NCBI GenBank assembly: GCA_030762935.1
Contig: CM060899.1
Coordinates: forward strand, 15,855,001 to 15,919,000
Direction: 5' to 3'
Length of the DNA: 64,000 nucleotides
From: Hymenopus coronatus
Lineage: Eukaryota > Arthropoda > Insecta > Mantodea > Hymenopodidae
In this document: positions 1 to 9,479 of the stretch, one piece after another
Numbering within the stretch: position 1 is the stretch's first letter
Layout of the letters: the number at the start of each line of letters is the position of its first letter
Notes under the pieces: generated by a model
Databases searched by the model: none
The model's input: the letters and a program-made list of their open reading frames with translations, nothing else
Told to the model about the DNA's origin: nothing
Translations under genes and position numbers: made by a program

Positions 1-249
1 AACCATTACATTGCTCCTTCATATCCATGTTGCCTTTTGCCAAGTCAATTTAATGTTTTTGTATTAAAAGCAAATTTTAGCTAAATACATTGCTACCCAT
101 TTCCTTTCAACACTAGCACACATGTGACATGCACTTCTTGAACCATGACTTGCAAGCAACCAACACACCTTTAGTAATAACACTAGCTTCAGATTCACAA
201 CCATTGGTCCTTTGTTAATATCTGAACAAAAATGTGAATGGCATGCTAA
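1..249. other. No feature recognised
   Basis: AT-rich non-coding sequence at the window edge. I see no credible coding frame or repeat here. Confidence 0.5.
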
Positions 250-351
250 ATATGGACACTCTTTAACTGCTGTGATTCTCAGCATCCCATTCTATATTGG
301 ACGTGAAAGACTGCTTATTTTTTCTCAGAGGCCTCTCTATCAGGCTTGAGG
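250..351 (-). repeat. SINE family 1, 3' half
   Basis: Read on the minus strand this matches the 3' half of the full copy at 376-655: the segment with the Cys/Leu-like 'cctcaagcctgat' block, the 'gaggcctctgag' block and the 'gaatgggatgctgaga' block. The tRNA-like head is absent, so it is 5'-truncated. It lies back to back with the next copy across a T run (about 358-374), forming an inverted SINE pair. Confidence 0.7.
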
Positions 352-375
352 TTCTTTTCTTTTTTTTTTTTTTTA

Positions 376-655
376 TATCGCCCTCCATGGTGTAATGGTT
401 ACCATGCTGACTTCATATACCCAAGGTCATGGGTTCAAACCGGCGGAGGTCGATGGATTTTTTCGGCGTAAAAATCCTTAGCATGGCTTCCTTCGAAAGG
501 GAAGTAAAGCCGTTGGTCCCATGTCGTAGATTTACGACACGTCAAAGAACCTCAAGCCTGATTGAGAGGCCTGTGAGCAAAATTAAGTGGTCTTTCATGC
601 CCGATTTAGAATGGGACGCTGAGAGCCACAGTAGTTAAAGAGCATCCATAAATAA
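376..655 (+). repeat. tRNA-derived SINE (family 1), full copy
   Basis: The 5' end carries RNA polymerase III internal promoter boxes: an A box (tggtgtaatgg) near 390 and a B box (gggttcaaacc) near 432, at tRNA-like spacing. A tRNA-unrelated body follows and ends near the 'agcatccataaataacacaac' tail. Other copies are at 250-351, 10067-10345 and 61965-62103, and its head is used in the chimera at 687-922. The boxes and dispersed copies are seen directly; the SINE assignment is standard inference. It is not a functional tRNA gene. Confidence 0.8.
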
Positions 656-686
656 CACAACATTTTTGAGGTTCTTTTAAATGCTG

Positions 687-922
687 TTTTTTTTTTTTTT
701 TTTTGGTAGTGTTTAATGCCTGCTTTAACTACTTATGGCACCGCAGGTGGTTTACATGCCGTAAATCTATGACTCGGGACCAACGGTTTCATTTCCCTTC
801 TGAAGGAAGCCATGCTAAGGATTTTTACGCCCGAAAAAAATCCATCGTCCTCTGCCGGGTTTGAACCCATGACCTTGGGTATATGAAGTTAGCATAGTAA
901 CCACTACACCATGGAGGGTGAC
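687..922 (-). repeat. Chimeric SINE: family 1 head, family 2 tail
   Basis: On the minus strand the first about 165 bases are the family 1 head, including A box, B box and the 'gttggtcccgagtcatagattt' region. After about position 760 the sequence switches to the tail of the SINE family at 28548-28836 and 58235-58433 ('ctgcggtgccataagtag', 'ggcattaaacacta') and ends in an 18-base poly(A), seen as T at 687-704. Confidence 0.7.
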
Positions 923-1249
923 TACATCTGAACAAAATACAGTGTTCTCATTGAAGCCAAAAGCTTTAAGTTTTGCCCAAACAGGTTGTTATTTATACTG
1001 TCAAATTCCATAGATAGTCACAAAGTATTGCTAATGGTAATTCCTTTTTATTTCAGAAGTGTGCATATATGCAACTTTTTCTGTTGGCTGTCTCTTTTTC
1101 TAAATCCAGCAGTGAACAATGGCTGATGGGTTCAGAAGAAGCTTATGGTTGGAATTATAGATATTTTATGGTATACATAATGTGTTTGTTTCTTCACAGA
1201 TTTGTTATTGAAATTCAGAGCAGCACCATCAGGTTTGCAAAAGTGGTTG

Positions 1250-1708
1250 ATGGATACCAGAACAGAAATCAAAGAAGAGTGTCCTGTCTCAGATGGCATA
1301 GCCTCACAGGATGAGGGAGAATTTCTTACCAATGATATTTCAGTTATGACAAACAGTGATGTGTTGCTTCTTGATGAAGATTGTAACATGGCAGTTAAAA
1401 CAGAAGTTAAATCAGAGATTGCTTTACCAGACGTTTGTTCACAGAAAGAAAGGGAATCTTTAACCTTTCACCTTAGAAAACAGATTAAGCCTGAAACTGT
1501 TGCATTCAGTAACAACTTTGGGATAGATATTAAAACAGAAAGTGGTGAACAGACTCTGGTTTCAGACTTTGGAATACAGAATGAGAGAAATTTTTTTCCA
1601 GATGATTCTGTAATAAAGGATGAGAAATATGACATAGATAGCAAAATAGAAATTCAAGAATCTTCTTGGCTAGCAACAGAAACTTCATCCATTTGTGATG
1701 ACATTAAT
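1250..1708 (+). CDS. C2H2 zinc-finger gene, N-terminal coding exon
   Basis: This exon encodes the first 153 residues of a zinc-finger protein, a likely nuclear DNA-binding regulator. The exon itself begins at 1200, after a pyrimidine-rich stretch and AG at 1198-1199, and ends at a strong donor (gtaagt, 1709-1714). I chose the ATG at 1250 because it gives an opening like MDTRTEIKEE, resembling other insect zinc-finger proteins. An upstream non-coding exon is implied but not located. The segment is acidic and has six matches to the SUMO-acceptor pattern hydrophobic-K-x-E (IKEE, VKTE, VKSE, IKPE, IKTE, IKDE). It contains no fingers. The exon ends in phase 0; joining it directly to the finger exon would hit a stop, so the 32-nt microexon at 5145 is required. 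Confidence 0.75.
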
Positions 1709-2549
1709 GTAAGTTTTGTTGAAATCTACTGAATTTAAAAAGGTTTGCTCATTGTATATTGATAAAAATTTCAAGTTTGTAATAGAAATTTATAGGTATA
1801 AGAGATAGTTTGTGAATTTGTACAAATTTTGTTAGATGTTTTATATAAAGGTTTGAAATTAATGGTACAAATACTTCTTGAAAGTATAATTGAAATCATA
1901 ACTAAATTATTCAGTGATATTGCACATCTGACAAGTAGCTACACTTGAAATAAAATAATGAAATGAAACAGAAAATCTTTTCAAAGGAAAATTCAATCAT
2001 TCAAAAAGGACAAACAATCCAGTTACCAATTTTAACCCATTGTCAGATGGCTATTCAAACTGATGACCTGAGTTGTTTATGTAAACATAAACCAACCCAT
2101 TTCTACCAATGCATAATTTAATCCATTTGTGTATTTTGATGGGTTTACCTGTCATTGCTTAATTTATTGGTTCTCTACAATGACAGGAATTTCTGTCTTC
2201 AGCATGTGCAACAGTTTTATGCATGCTGCACTACCAATCACAATGATCATAGTATCATCGGTTTTGTTTCTAAAAGCCTCCAATAGAGGTCTCTGACAAA
2301 AAACTGTCAGGGTTATTTGTATTGAACTCATACCAGCAAATGTAAGCTCCAAGTGAATCATAGAAGCTGTCGAACTTCCACTATTCCAAGAGTGACAGAG
2401 CAGCAATAATGGCTGATCCAATTGAATTAGAAAATGCAAGGCTTTTGCAATGATTTTTTGAGGAAAAGATGTGCCTTCAGATGATACTTTTACTGGTGAA
2501 TGATCACAATCTGATGATAGTGAGAAAGAGGAAAATTATGGTGCATATA

Positions 2550-4093
2550 CAGGATGTTTCAAAAATACAGGGCATAATTTCAGGTATGTATTTCCCACAT
2601 GAAGGCAATCAAAATAGTTCATTATAACATGTGTCCGGAAATGCTTCATTTCCGAGTTATGGCCTTAACAACATTGAAAGTTCCACCTGTAGACAATCAA
2701 AATAGTTCATGTCCGGAAATGCTTAATTTCCGAGTTATGGCCTTCACAACATTGGAATTCACTGGAACGTTTTTCTTTCCGCAGATCTTTGCTGTCAAAG
2801 GAGACATTAGGAGGGCGCTCTGATAGTTCATTCTGAGGAAGGTTACATTCAGTGTTCTTTAGGTGTTAAGACTGTGCGATATGTATTCAAATCAAGAGCT
2901 GGCAGAGATACACTTCATGTACGGTAAGGCGGACGGCAATGCTGTGCTGGCTCGTTTGTACCAGGAGAGGTACCCACAGCAACAATGTACGTCTCCATTC
3001 CTGTCTGTGTGAGTATGGAACATTCACCTCTCCTTCCTGGTTTGGGAAGGGGACGACCAAGATCTACAACTCCAGAAGTGCAGGAGGAGATTCTGGAGGC
3101 TGTGGACAGCACTCCTTCTATCAGCACACGACGGTTAGCGTTGCAAGTCAATGTTCCTCATACGATTGTCTGGAGACTGTTGAACGAGTATCAATTGTAT
3201 CCTTATTATTTGCAACGTGTACAGGCCCTGTCACCAGCAGATTACCCTGCACGAGTTAGGTTCTGTCAGTGGTTCTTGCAGCAGTGTGGTGTAAATCCGA
3301 ACTTTTCTGCCATTGTATTATTTACAGATGAAGCACAGTTCACAAGAGATGGCATAAATTTCCACAATCAGCATGTATGGTCGCATGAAAACCCACGTGC
3401 AACTGTTGTATCTCATCACCAGATGCGGTTCTCCCTCAACATGTGGGCCGGTATCATTGGTGATCGATTAGTTGAACTCCATGTACTTGTAAACAGACTT
3501 ATGGGGCAGGCGTACACAAACTTCCTGGAAAACAGCATACCTGACGTTTTCGAAGACACTCCACTGATCAATCATCAACACATTCACTTCTTGCTTGATG
3601 GCGCTCCTGCACACTTCAGTCTTACGGCTCGCCGGTACTTGGATCAAAGGTTTCCTGATCGATGGATTGTTAGAGGTGGCCCAATTGCTTGGCCTCCACG
3701 CTCACCTGATCTGAACCCTCTCGATTTCTACTTGTGGGGCCATTTAAAATCATTGGTTTATTTGTCTCCGGTGCCGGATTTGGAATCCCTTCGGAATCGA
3801 ATTGTGGCAAGCTGTGAGGACGTACGCAATACTCCTGGAGTTTGGGATCGCCTTTGCAGGTCAATGAGACATCAATGTGAGGTCTGTATTCAAGCAGGAG
3901 GTGGACATTTTGAACATCTTCTGTAATGACAACAACCTGCGGAAAGAAAAACGTTCCAGTGAATTTCAATATTGTGAAGGCCATAACTCAGAAATGAAGC
4001 CTTTCCGGACACATTTTATAATGAACTAATTTGATTGTCTACATGTGGGAAATACATACCTGAAATTATGCCCCGTATTTTTAAAACAGCCTG
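2550..4093 (+). mobile_element. Tc1/mariner-superfamily transposon with long inverted repeats
   Basis: The element is 1,544 bp and is flanked by TA (2548-2549 and 4094-4095), the normal target duplication of this superfamily. The ends match as inverted repeats: the left 5' end reads caggatgtttcaaaaatacag, and the right end read on the other strand is nearly the same. The similarity continues through the ttccacatg and tccggaaatg blocks to the 'tttctttccgcag' block, so each repeat is about 150 bp long. The left repeat holds an extra internal duplication of about 85 bp (2608-2692 versus 2693-2765). One transposase gene lies between the repeats, disrupted near its 5' end. Confidence 0.88.
2881..3926 (+). 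pseudogene. Transposase (DUF4817-type N-terminus, DDE domain), frameshifted
   Basis: The N-terminus starts at 2881 (MYSNQELAEIHFMYGKADGN) and ends at a stop at 3010-3012. The rest continues in the frame open from 2985 to 3926, so one or two indels near 2985-3020 separate the DUF4817-like N-terminus from the main body. A third frame contains the bridging LCEYGT motif, supporting two shifts. The body has a helix-turn-helix segment (TPEVQEEILEAVDSTPSIS) and the DDE domain: first Asp in LFTDEAQFT, second in FLLDGAPAHF, third in PPRSPDLNPLDFYLWG. If the third catalytic Asp is that of NPLD, as in mariner, I count 41 residues between the last two, a DD41D spacing. It would cut and rejoin the element's ends. 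It is probably inactive as it stands. Confidence 0.85.
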
Positions 4094-4346
4094 TATACTG
4101 GTTTATTAGAGTGACCTTATTGTCTGCCATCAACAATTTATAAATTTGCAATGGATGTGATATGTAATGTTCCATTTAAAGCTTAATGCTTATCTGTAAG
4201 TAAAATAAATCCTTCAGCAGCTAAGCATTTTGATGAAAATTCTAATGAAGCTTATGTTTTTAGCAAATACATGACAGAGTAATTTTTGCTAAAAAAATGG
4301 TATTTCCAGGCACAAGTTCAATAAAAATGGTACACCATTGGGTTAA

Positions 4347-5144
4347 ATTGCTGTTTTGCAGAACTTATCTTAACATTTTGCTTTTTTATATCTTAGTAAG
4401 ACAAAAGTTGAGTTAAAGAATATAAAATATACAATGATCAACTTACAAATGTATTACTTTTAGTTTTCAGTTCTTTTCAAGCTCTCTGTTTAATGCTGTT
4501 ATGCAAACCAGCCACATATTCCCATGCTATTGTTCTTCCAATGCCAACGAATGCATATACACATACATGTTTATGACTTTAGATTAGATTGAGGCTGAAT
4601 ATGATTGCATCTACATTAGCTCTATAGATAGACAGCTCAGTGTTAATGCCTAAGATTCATATTCAGGAAGTCTACAGCTGGTATCCTGAATCATCCTGCC
4701 TGACCCAGCTTTTTCCAAGATTTTCTCAGTCCCCGTATCTGATAAATGGTAGTCTTGGATTTGATTAAACTTCACCATATGGGAATATCTGATTATTTTA
4801 TAGATTGTTTTTTAGTTAAGACATTTTTGGGTTCTTCGAATTCCCTTTATTTTAATAGATTAGAGATGCAGCTTATATAGGAATAATAAATAATAATAGT
4901 TATTAGCACTGTTGCCATTGTTGTTGCTAACATGCATATAGCTAGAATCTGTCAGTCCTTAAATTATTGTTGTTAAATTAAAATTGCTTTGTTACACTTC
5001 CACTATGTAATGAAATGTCAAATGCTTGTTTCAACATATCTCCTATTCCCATATACCAATTCTGAAACAAATTAAATCTTTAACAGATAACCATGTTTTG
5101 CAACTAATATTGTATAGATAATTCTGTAAATTATTCTGTTACAG
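4347..5144. other. Intron sequence, nothing recognised
   Basis: AT-rich intron of the zinc-finger gene. I see no coding frame. The acceptor of the microexon (tctgttacag) closes this stretch. Confidence 0.6.
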
Positions 5145-5176
5145 GATGGGGACTTGCCTCTAGTAAAATCCTTAAG
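5145..5176 (+). CDS. Zinc-finger gene, 32-nt microexon
   Basis: A consensus acceptor (ttattctgttacag, AG at 5143-5144) and a consensus donor (gtaaga from 5177) enclose 32 nt encoding DGDLPLVKSL plus two bases. It enters in phase 0, matching the exon end at 1708. It leaves two bases (AG) that combine with the first A of the exon at 13176 to make Arg, which puts the finger exon into its open frame. Without it the join runs into a stop within nine codons. The match of both phases is strong support; no transcript has been seen. Confidence 0.7.
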
Positions 5177-5240
5177 GTAAGAAAGATATCACACTTGGCT
5201 AGTAAAATCCTTAAGGTAAGAAAGATATCACACTTGGCTA
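5160..5240 (+). repeat. Tandem duplication spanning the microexon donor
   Basis: A 39-bp unit is repeated perfectly in tandem (5160-5198 and 5199-5237, with the match running on about three bases). It duplicates the last 17 bases of the microexon together with its donor gtaagaaag, so two identical donors stand 39 bp apart. Use of the second donor would read through the first and meet TAA at once. Confidence 0.9.
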
Positions 5241-5660
5241 ATTTTTCAATTTGAAACCTTCTAAATTTTCTTTTAAAGTTTTATTCCATCAAGTTACATA
5301 TTAAAGTTTTTAGTGTGTGTCATTCTGGCCTTTTGATTTGTGTCCACACTTACTGTGAAAGATTTTACACTGTTACACAAATTTAGTTTATTTTTCCAAC
5401 TGTATGCCACAATCCACCCAAAAATTATGAAAACAATAATCAAAACATATACTTTAAAATCATTGAAAAAACTAAAATAAAATTCATAAATAGGTTTTTG
5501 TAAAATTAGAATCATAATTACCTTCAATTTTTTGTGAGTAGTTTGTTAACTGCTTCTTATTCTGAATGAATGTTCTGTAAATGTTTGGTGCTTGCAAACC
5601 CTAAGGGATACAAAAAAAAATAACCTGACCAAATTGCAGAATTCATTGAAAGCAAGTTTG

Positions 5661-7401
5661 CCAATTGAATCAGTTGGTGGAGAAAGGAACTAAGTCACTG
5701 TTTGATGTTTTTCAGGATAGAGAAAAAATATTTAACCAAATAACCTATTTTCAGAAATTTCTCTTTGACGTTTTATTGCATTCATTACTGTAATCTTGGT
5801 AGTATTGTATAGATATACTCACTCCATTGTTACTAATATTGCGAAAAAGTGAGTTTGAAAAAAACTGATTTAGTTCCTTTCTCCACTCAGTGGGCAGTTT
5901 ATCAAAGCTTAATAGCTTTATTAATTTCAAAATGTGGGTTTTGTTACAATCTGAGGTTTAGCACCTTGTATAATATAGTTAAAAAGCCATACTTCATAAA
6001 AATGACACAAAATAAAAGAGACCAAAATTTGTATGCAATTAAGAATTTTGTAGAAACATGAATGTGTAATACACAAATAACTGTTATAGTTCCTTTATTC
6101 TAAATAAATTATTGAAATCACTGGCCTTGTCATATGCCTTCATAAAATTTCAGTGCATCTTCCCTGCATGCATATTTCACTAGTTTGTCTATATTTTTTT
6201 TTCTGCTGAATAGGCACCTTTGAGTTGTGGATAGGCTAACTCCAGATCCATGCAAAGCTTTGATCGGGTTTTCAGCAAACAGAATGTTTGTGTAGACAAC
6301 TGTTGATGAATGGGCATGTCCTTACTATTACAGATATAGCAGTTTCATAAATGAATTCCTTTTACTGGGAATTCGCAAATGATTCTTTCTTGCTCCTTGG
6401 AAAATCCCTACTTGTTGTTTTAACAGGAGCAATAATTTTCTTGAAAAACTGAGGCTTGTTAAAATTCATAATGGTTTTTGTCTGAAACATAGTCACAGTT
6501 ATTCCTGATACACTGTTAGCTATCAGCTCCACATATTCTTTAGGAGTATAAGCTCTGTCATATTTTGAGATTCATCTTTGCCAGCATAGTGTGTTGTCCG
6601 AAGGGGGAATGAAGGGATATGATCATATATTGCTTTCAAGACATTTTCTGTAATTTTGGTGATGCACTCATTTCCCCTGGTTTATCCCTTGAAATTCTGT
6701 TGTTTTCTTGGTCATCTTTGTTTCACATCTTTAGCAACAATGAGTCATTGTAAATGTATATCCTAAGCATTTTTATCTTTGATGTCGAGAAAATTGACAG
6801 AATCTTCAGCCATTGTGCATCACTAATACGGTGGAAGCATTCCATTCCATGCTTAAAAAGTGTTGAATCACATTAGCGCTGTCACATCACTTACCATAAA
6901 CTATAAAACTAAACGCATTATGAATTTGCTACTGCACTCTTTTATGCTTTTTCTGGGTACATAATTGCCCTGGTAGTTCAAGTATGGTAAGCCATAAACT
7001 CTTGCACATTTTATTTTCCTCCTTTTGTGCTCATCCTAGCTTTTAGGTGACATGATCGCTTAACTACAACAAGCTTCCAATTAAACAACTGCACTCTCAA
7101 CAATTACAGCAAATCAAGAATGATGACACAGGTGTAATAAGCTACCCATTGTCGAAGGACATTCATGGTGCAACAGGAGCGCTTCCAGTATTGTTCATAT
7201 TAAGTTTACTGAGGAGAAAAGAACTAAGTCACAGACATAATTCTTTTCTCCTCATGACAAAATCATAGAAAGTGAATTTTCTCACTGAAGGTGCCATTAA
7301 ACATAATTCCCTTCAATACAGGACAATGTATTTATACCAAGTTATAGCGGATATACCAAAAAATGACTTAGTTCCTTTCTCCACCAACCGATTCAATCGT
7401 G
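5661..7401 (-). mobile_element. Decayed DNA transposon relic with inverted repeats
   Basis: An inverted repeat of about 37 bp (5661-5698 and 7364-7401, sharing 'cttagttcctttctccacc') encloses 1.74 kb. Shorter copies of the same motif occur inside at 5866-5890 and 7211-7232 in the opposite arrangement. Minus-strand frames between about 6900 and 6150 give pieces such as ITENVLKAIYDHIPSFP then HYAGKDES, followed by RAYTPKEYVELIAN. I recall these from a widespread arthropod transposase family in which the pieces are normally far apart, so an internal deletion is likely. Many stops are present. The family name and the role of the repeats are uncertain. Confidence 0.35.
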
Positions 7402-7544
7402 GCCTTACCATTTTTTATGCATTACGAGTTTCAGTTTGTTTTATTTTAATAGTACATAGAGCAAATATGTAATGATCTACTTTAGCAACCAACCAACTTT
7501 ATCTTGCAACCTCTTTATATTTACAATAAAGTTGTCTCTACCTA

Positions 7545-7925
7545 AGATTTGAGACAGCAAATAATGAATAGCTATAGAATTGTTTTATTTATCCATGTTT
7601 CTCAAAGTATTCTCCCTGACACTGCATGCAGCATTCATTCCATTCTCTGGAAACATTTCCAGAAGTACCCACAACACACAGTTTCTGGCACTGCAGATCA
7701 TTACTCTCTTTATGCTGCAACAGCTTCCTCAGGGCTAGAAAATCAGTGACAATTCTTCACCTTAGGGATCAGGAAGAAATGACTTGGTGCCAGATCAGGA
7801 CTGTAGGGTTGATTAATCAGTAGTTCCTTACAGAAACCCATTGTTACAATAGTGGCAAATGCATTGTCATGACTTATGATGCAACAAGGTGCTTCTTAGC
7901 ATTTGGATGCTGCTCTTGGTTTTGG
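7545..7925 (-). pseudogene. mariner transposase C-terminal relic
   Basis: Minus-strand translation gives HDNAFA, then IVTMGFCKELL, then QPYSPDLAPSHFFLIPKVKN, then FSSPEEAVAA. This is the second catalytic Asp region (HDNA) and the third-Asp region (PDLAPxD, here PDLAPSH with the Asp replaced by His) of mariner transposases. Stops and small shifts interrupt it, and no N-terminal part or inverted repeats are visible, so it is a fragment in the zinc-finger gene intron. Confidence 0.7.
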
Positions 7926-9479
7926 TTCAATGACAATTCCATCTATTTCTTGTGCTTTACCTATCAGTTTTTGTGATCATCATTTAATTTTATTCTTCCA
8001 TACACCCAAAGCATTTCCATTTCATGAACAGTCACTAACTATGAACATAATTTTTGAGATGTTGCAATTAAAATCTTGTATAGATAATATTAATGTAAAA
8101 GTTAAATATAAAAATTAACAACATCAACCACAAATATCAGTAACAAGTAATATGAAGCTTGGAAAAAACAACTTGACACAGGTGATAGAGTGGTTGGAAA
8201 TTGCCAGATCTGACAGCAGAACCCCATCCATTTCCCATTTCATTTATGTGACTATTACACAGAATGGAATGATTCATCTGTATTTTAACAGGTCTACCAA
8301 CTTAACAGCTAGCTGTCAAATGCAATGTTACAGTGACAGCAGTATAGGTTGAGCCATAATGTTTTGCCTCTGTGTTTTATGTTCTTTATATGTATCAGTA
8401 ATTCTATAAGATATCACATATAGAAATGTTGCTTTGTTCACAATAATGCCCACTGTGGTTATATAATTTACCATTCCTTTACTGCGTTGGGGAGCAGGTT
8501 ACACTCTTCCACCCAACAATTTAATATTTAGATTTCATCAGAAATACACAGAGTGAGGTCTCCGGAGCCTAACAAAAACAAATTTTGTTAATATATATTT
8601 GTTGCAACTGAGAAACAAGGAGCTGAAATCTGAAAATTCAAATTATGTCCAACACCTTATGCATTTATGTAACGAGGAGAACTTAATACCAGAATTGCTT
8701 TTCTCCTTGCTTTACAGTATTTTGTTACTAGATCTTCTTGGCTCTTGAGATTTTCAGTGCACTTTGTCTTTGTCACTGCTCAACAAGCACTCCCTTTGCA
8801 TAAATGTGTTTTACAAACTACTTTTTTTTTTATCCTCCTCTGTAAAATGTACATTAAATTTTATTATAGGTAAAGTATATAGCTAATTAAAATGTTTTGT
8901 GTATATGTATAATTCCTGTACACATACCTATAGCAAGTTGAAGTATTTTTACTATCCAAAATAACTCTATTTCATTGAAAATCATATTGGATGTTCATAA
9001 AAACATGAAAAGGATATTTGAAGAATTGTGTATATGTATTTCTATTTTGAGAATAACTTGGTTGTAAAATCCAAATAAATTTGAAGTTTAGTTTTTAAGT
9101 TCAGCAGTTTTCAAAGATTGGCAGAATGATTTTGAAGCAAATTGTTCAGTAAAGGCTGGCATAAAAAATCTGCAGCTATTTCCTCAAAAATTTCAGTTGG
9201 TAGCTTTCATTTAAATATCCTAATTTTCCTGTATAGTCTCCAAAGTCCTCTTCATTCTCAATGCATTTAATTTTGTTTTCTTGGTAAACCATAAGATACA
9301 GAAGGCAAAGAGTTACTAAACTTAAAATGTAAATGTTGATAAATAATGAAATATGTTTTTATTATCTATTTGTGCTATTTGATTTGAAATGTATCTACAT
9401 CATAGTTTATACTTGCTGCTCATTTGTTACTGGTCAAGACAGAGAAATAGTACAGATTTCCATTCATCTTCTCTTCTGG
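7926..9479. other. Intron sequence, nothing recognised
   Basis: AT-rich non-coding stretch. The first about 200 bases may be an extension of the mariner relic but are too decayed to call. The rest shows no frame, repeat or motif I can support. Confidence 0.5.

Larger units (their letters stand above)
2036..4342 (+). mobile_element. piggyBac-like element or MITE carrying a nested transposon
   Basis: The block is flanked by TTAA on both sides (2032-2035 and 4343-4346), and its ends read CCCATTG and CAATGGG inward, the arrangement expected of piggyBac-type elements. Just before the nested transposon is a broken acidic reading frame beginning MADPIELENARLLQ (from 2409), followed after a frameshift by a segment such as DVPSDDTFTGE and SQSDDSEKEENYGAY, like the acidic N-terminus of piggyBac transposases. 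The catalytic part is absent, so this is an internally deleted copy. The terminal match is short, and the call rests on TTAA plus the acidic frame. It lies in the intron between 1708 and 5145. Confidence 0.45.

Noticed and set aside
378..440. Apparent tRNA gene from A and B boxes
   Set aside because: The boxes belong to dispersed SINE copies with a long non-tRNA body, and no complete cloverleaf is evident.
2164..2439. 91-codon minus-strand frame
   Set aside because: No family resemblance, and it lies within a piggyBac-like element whose plus-strand acidic frame overlaps it.
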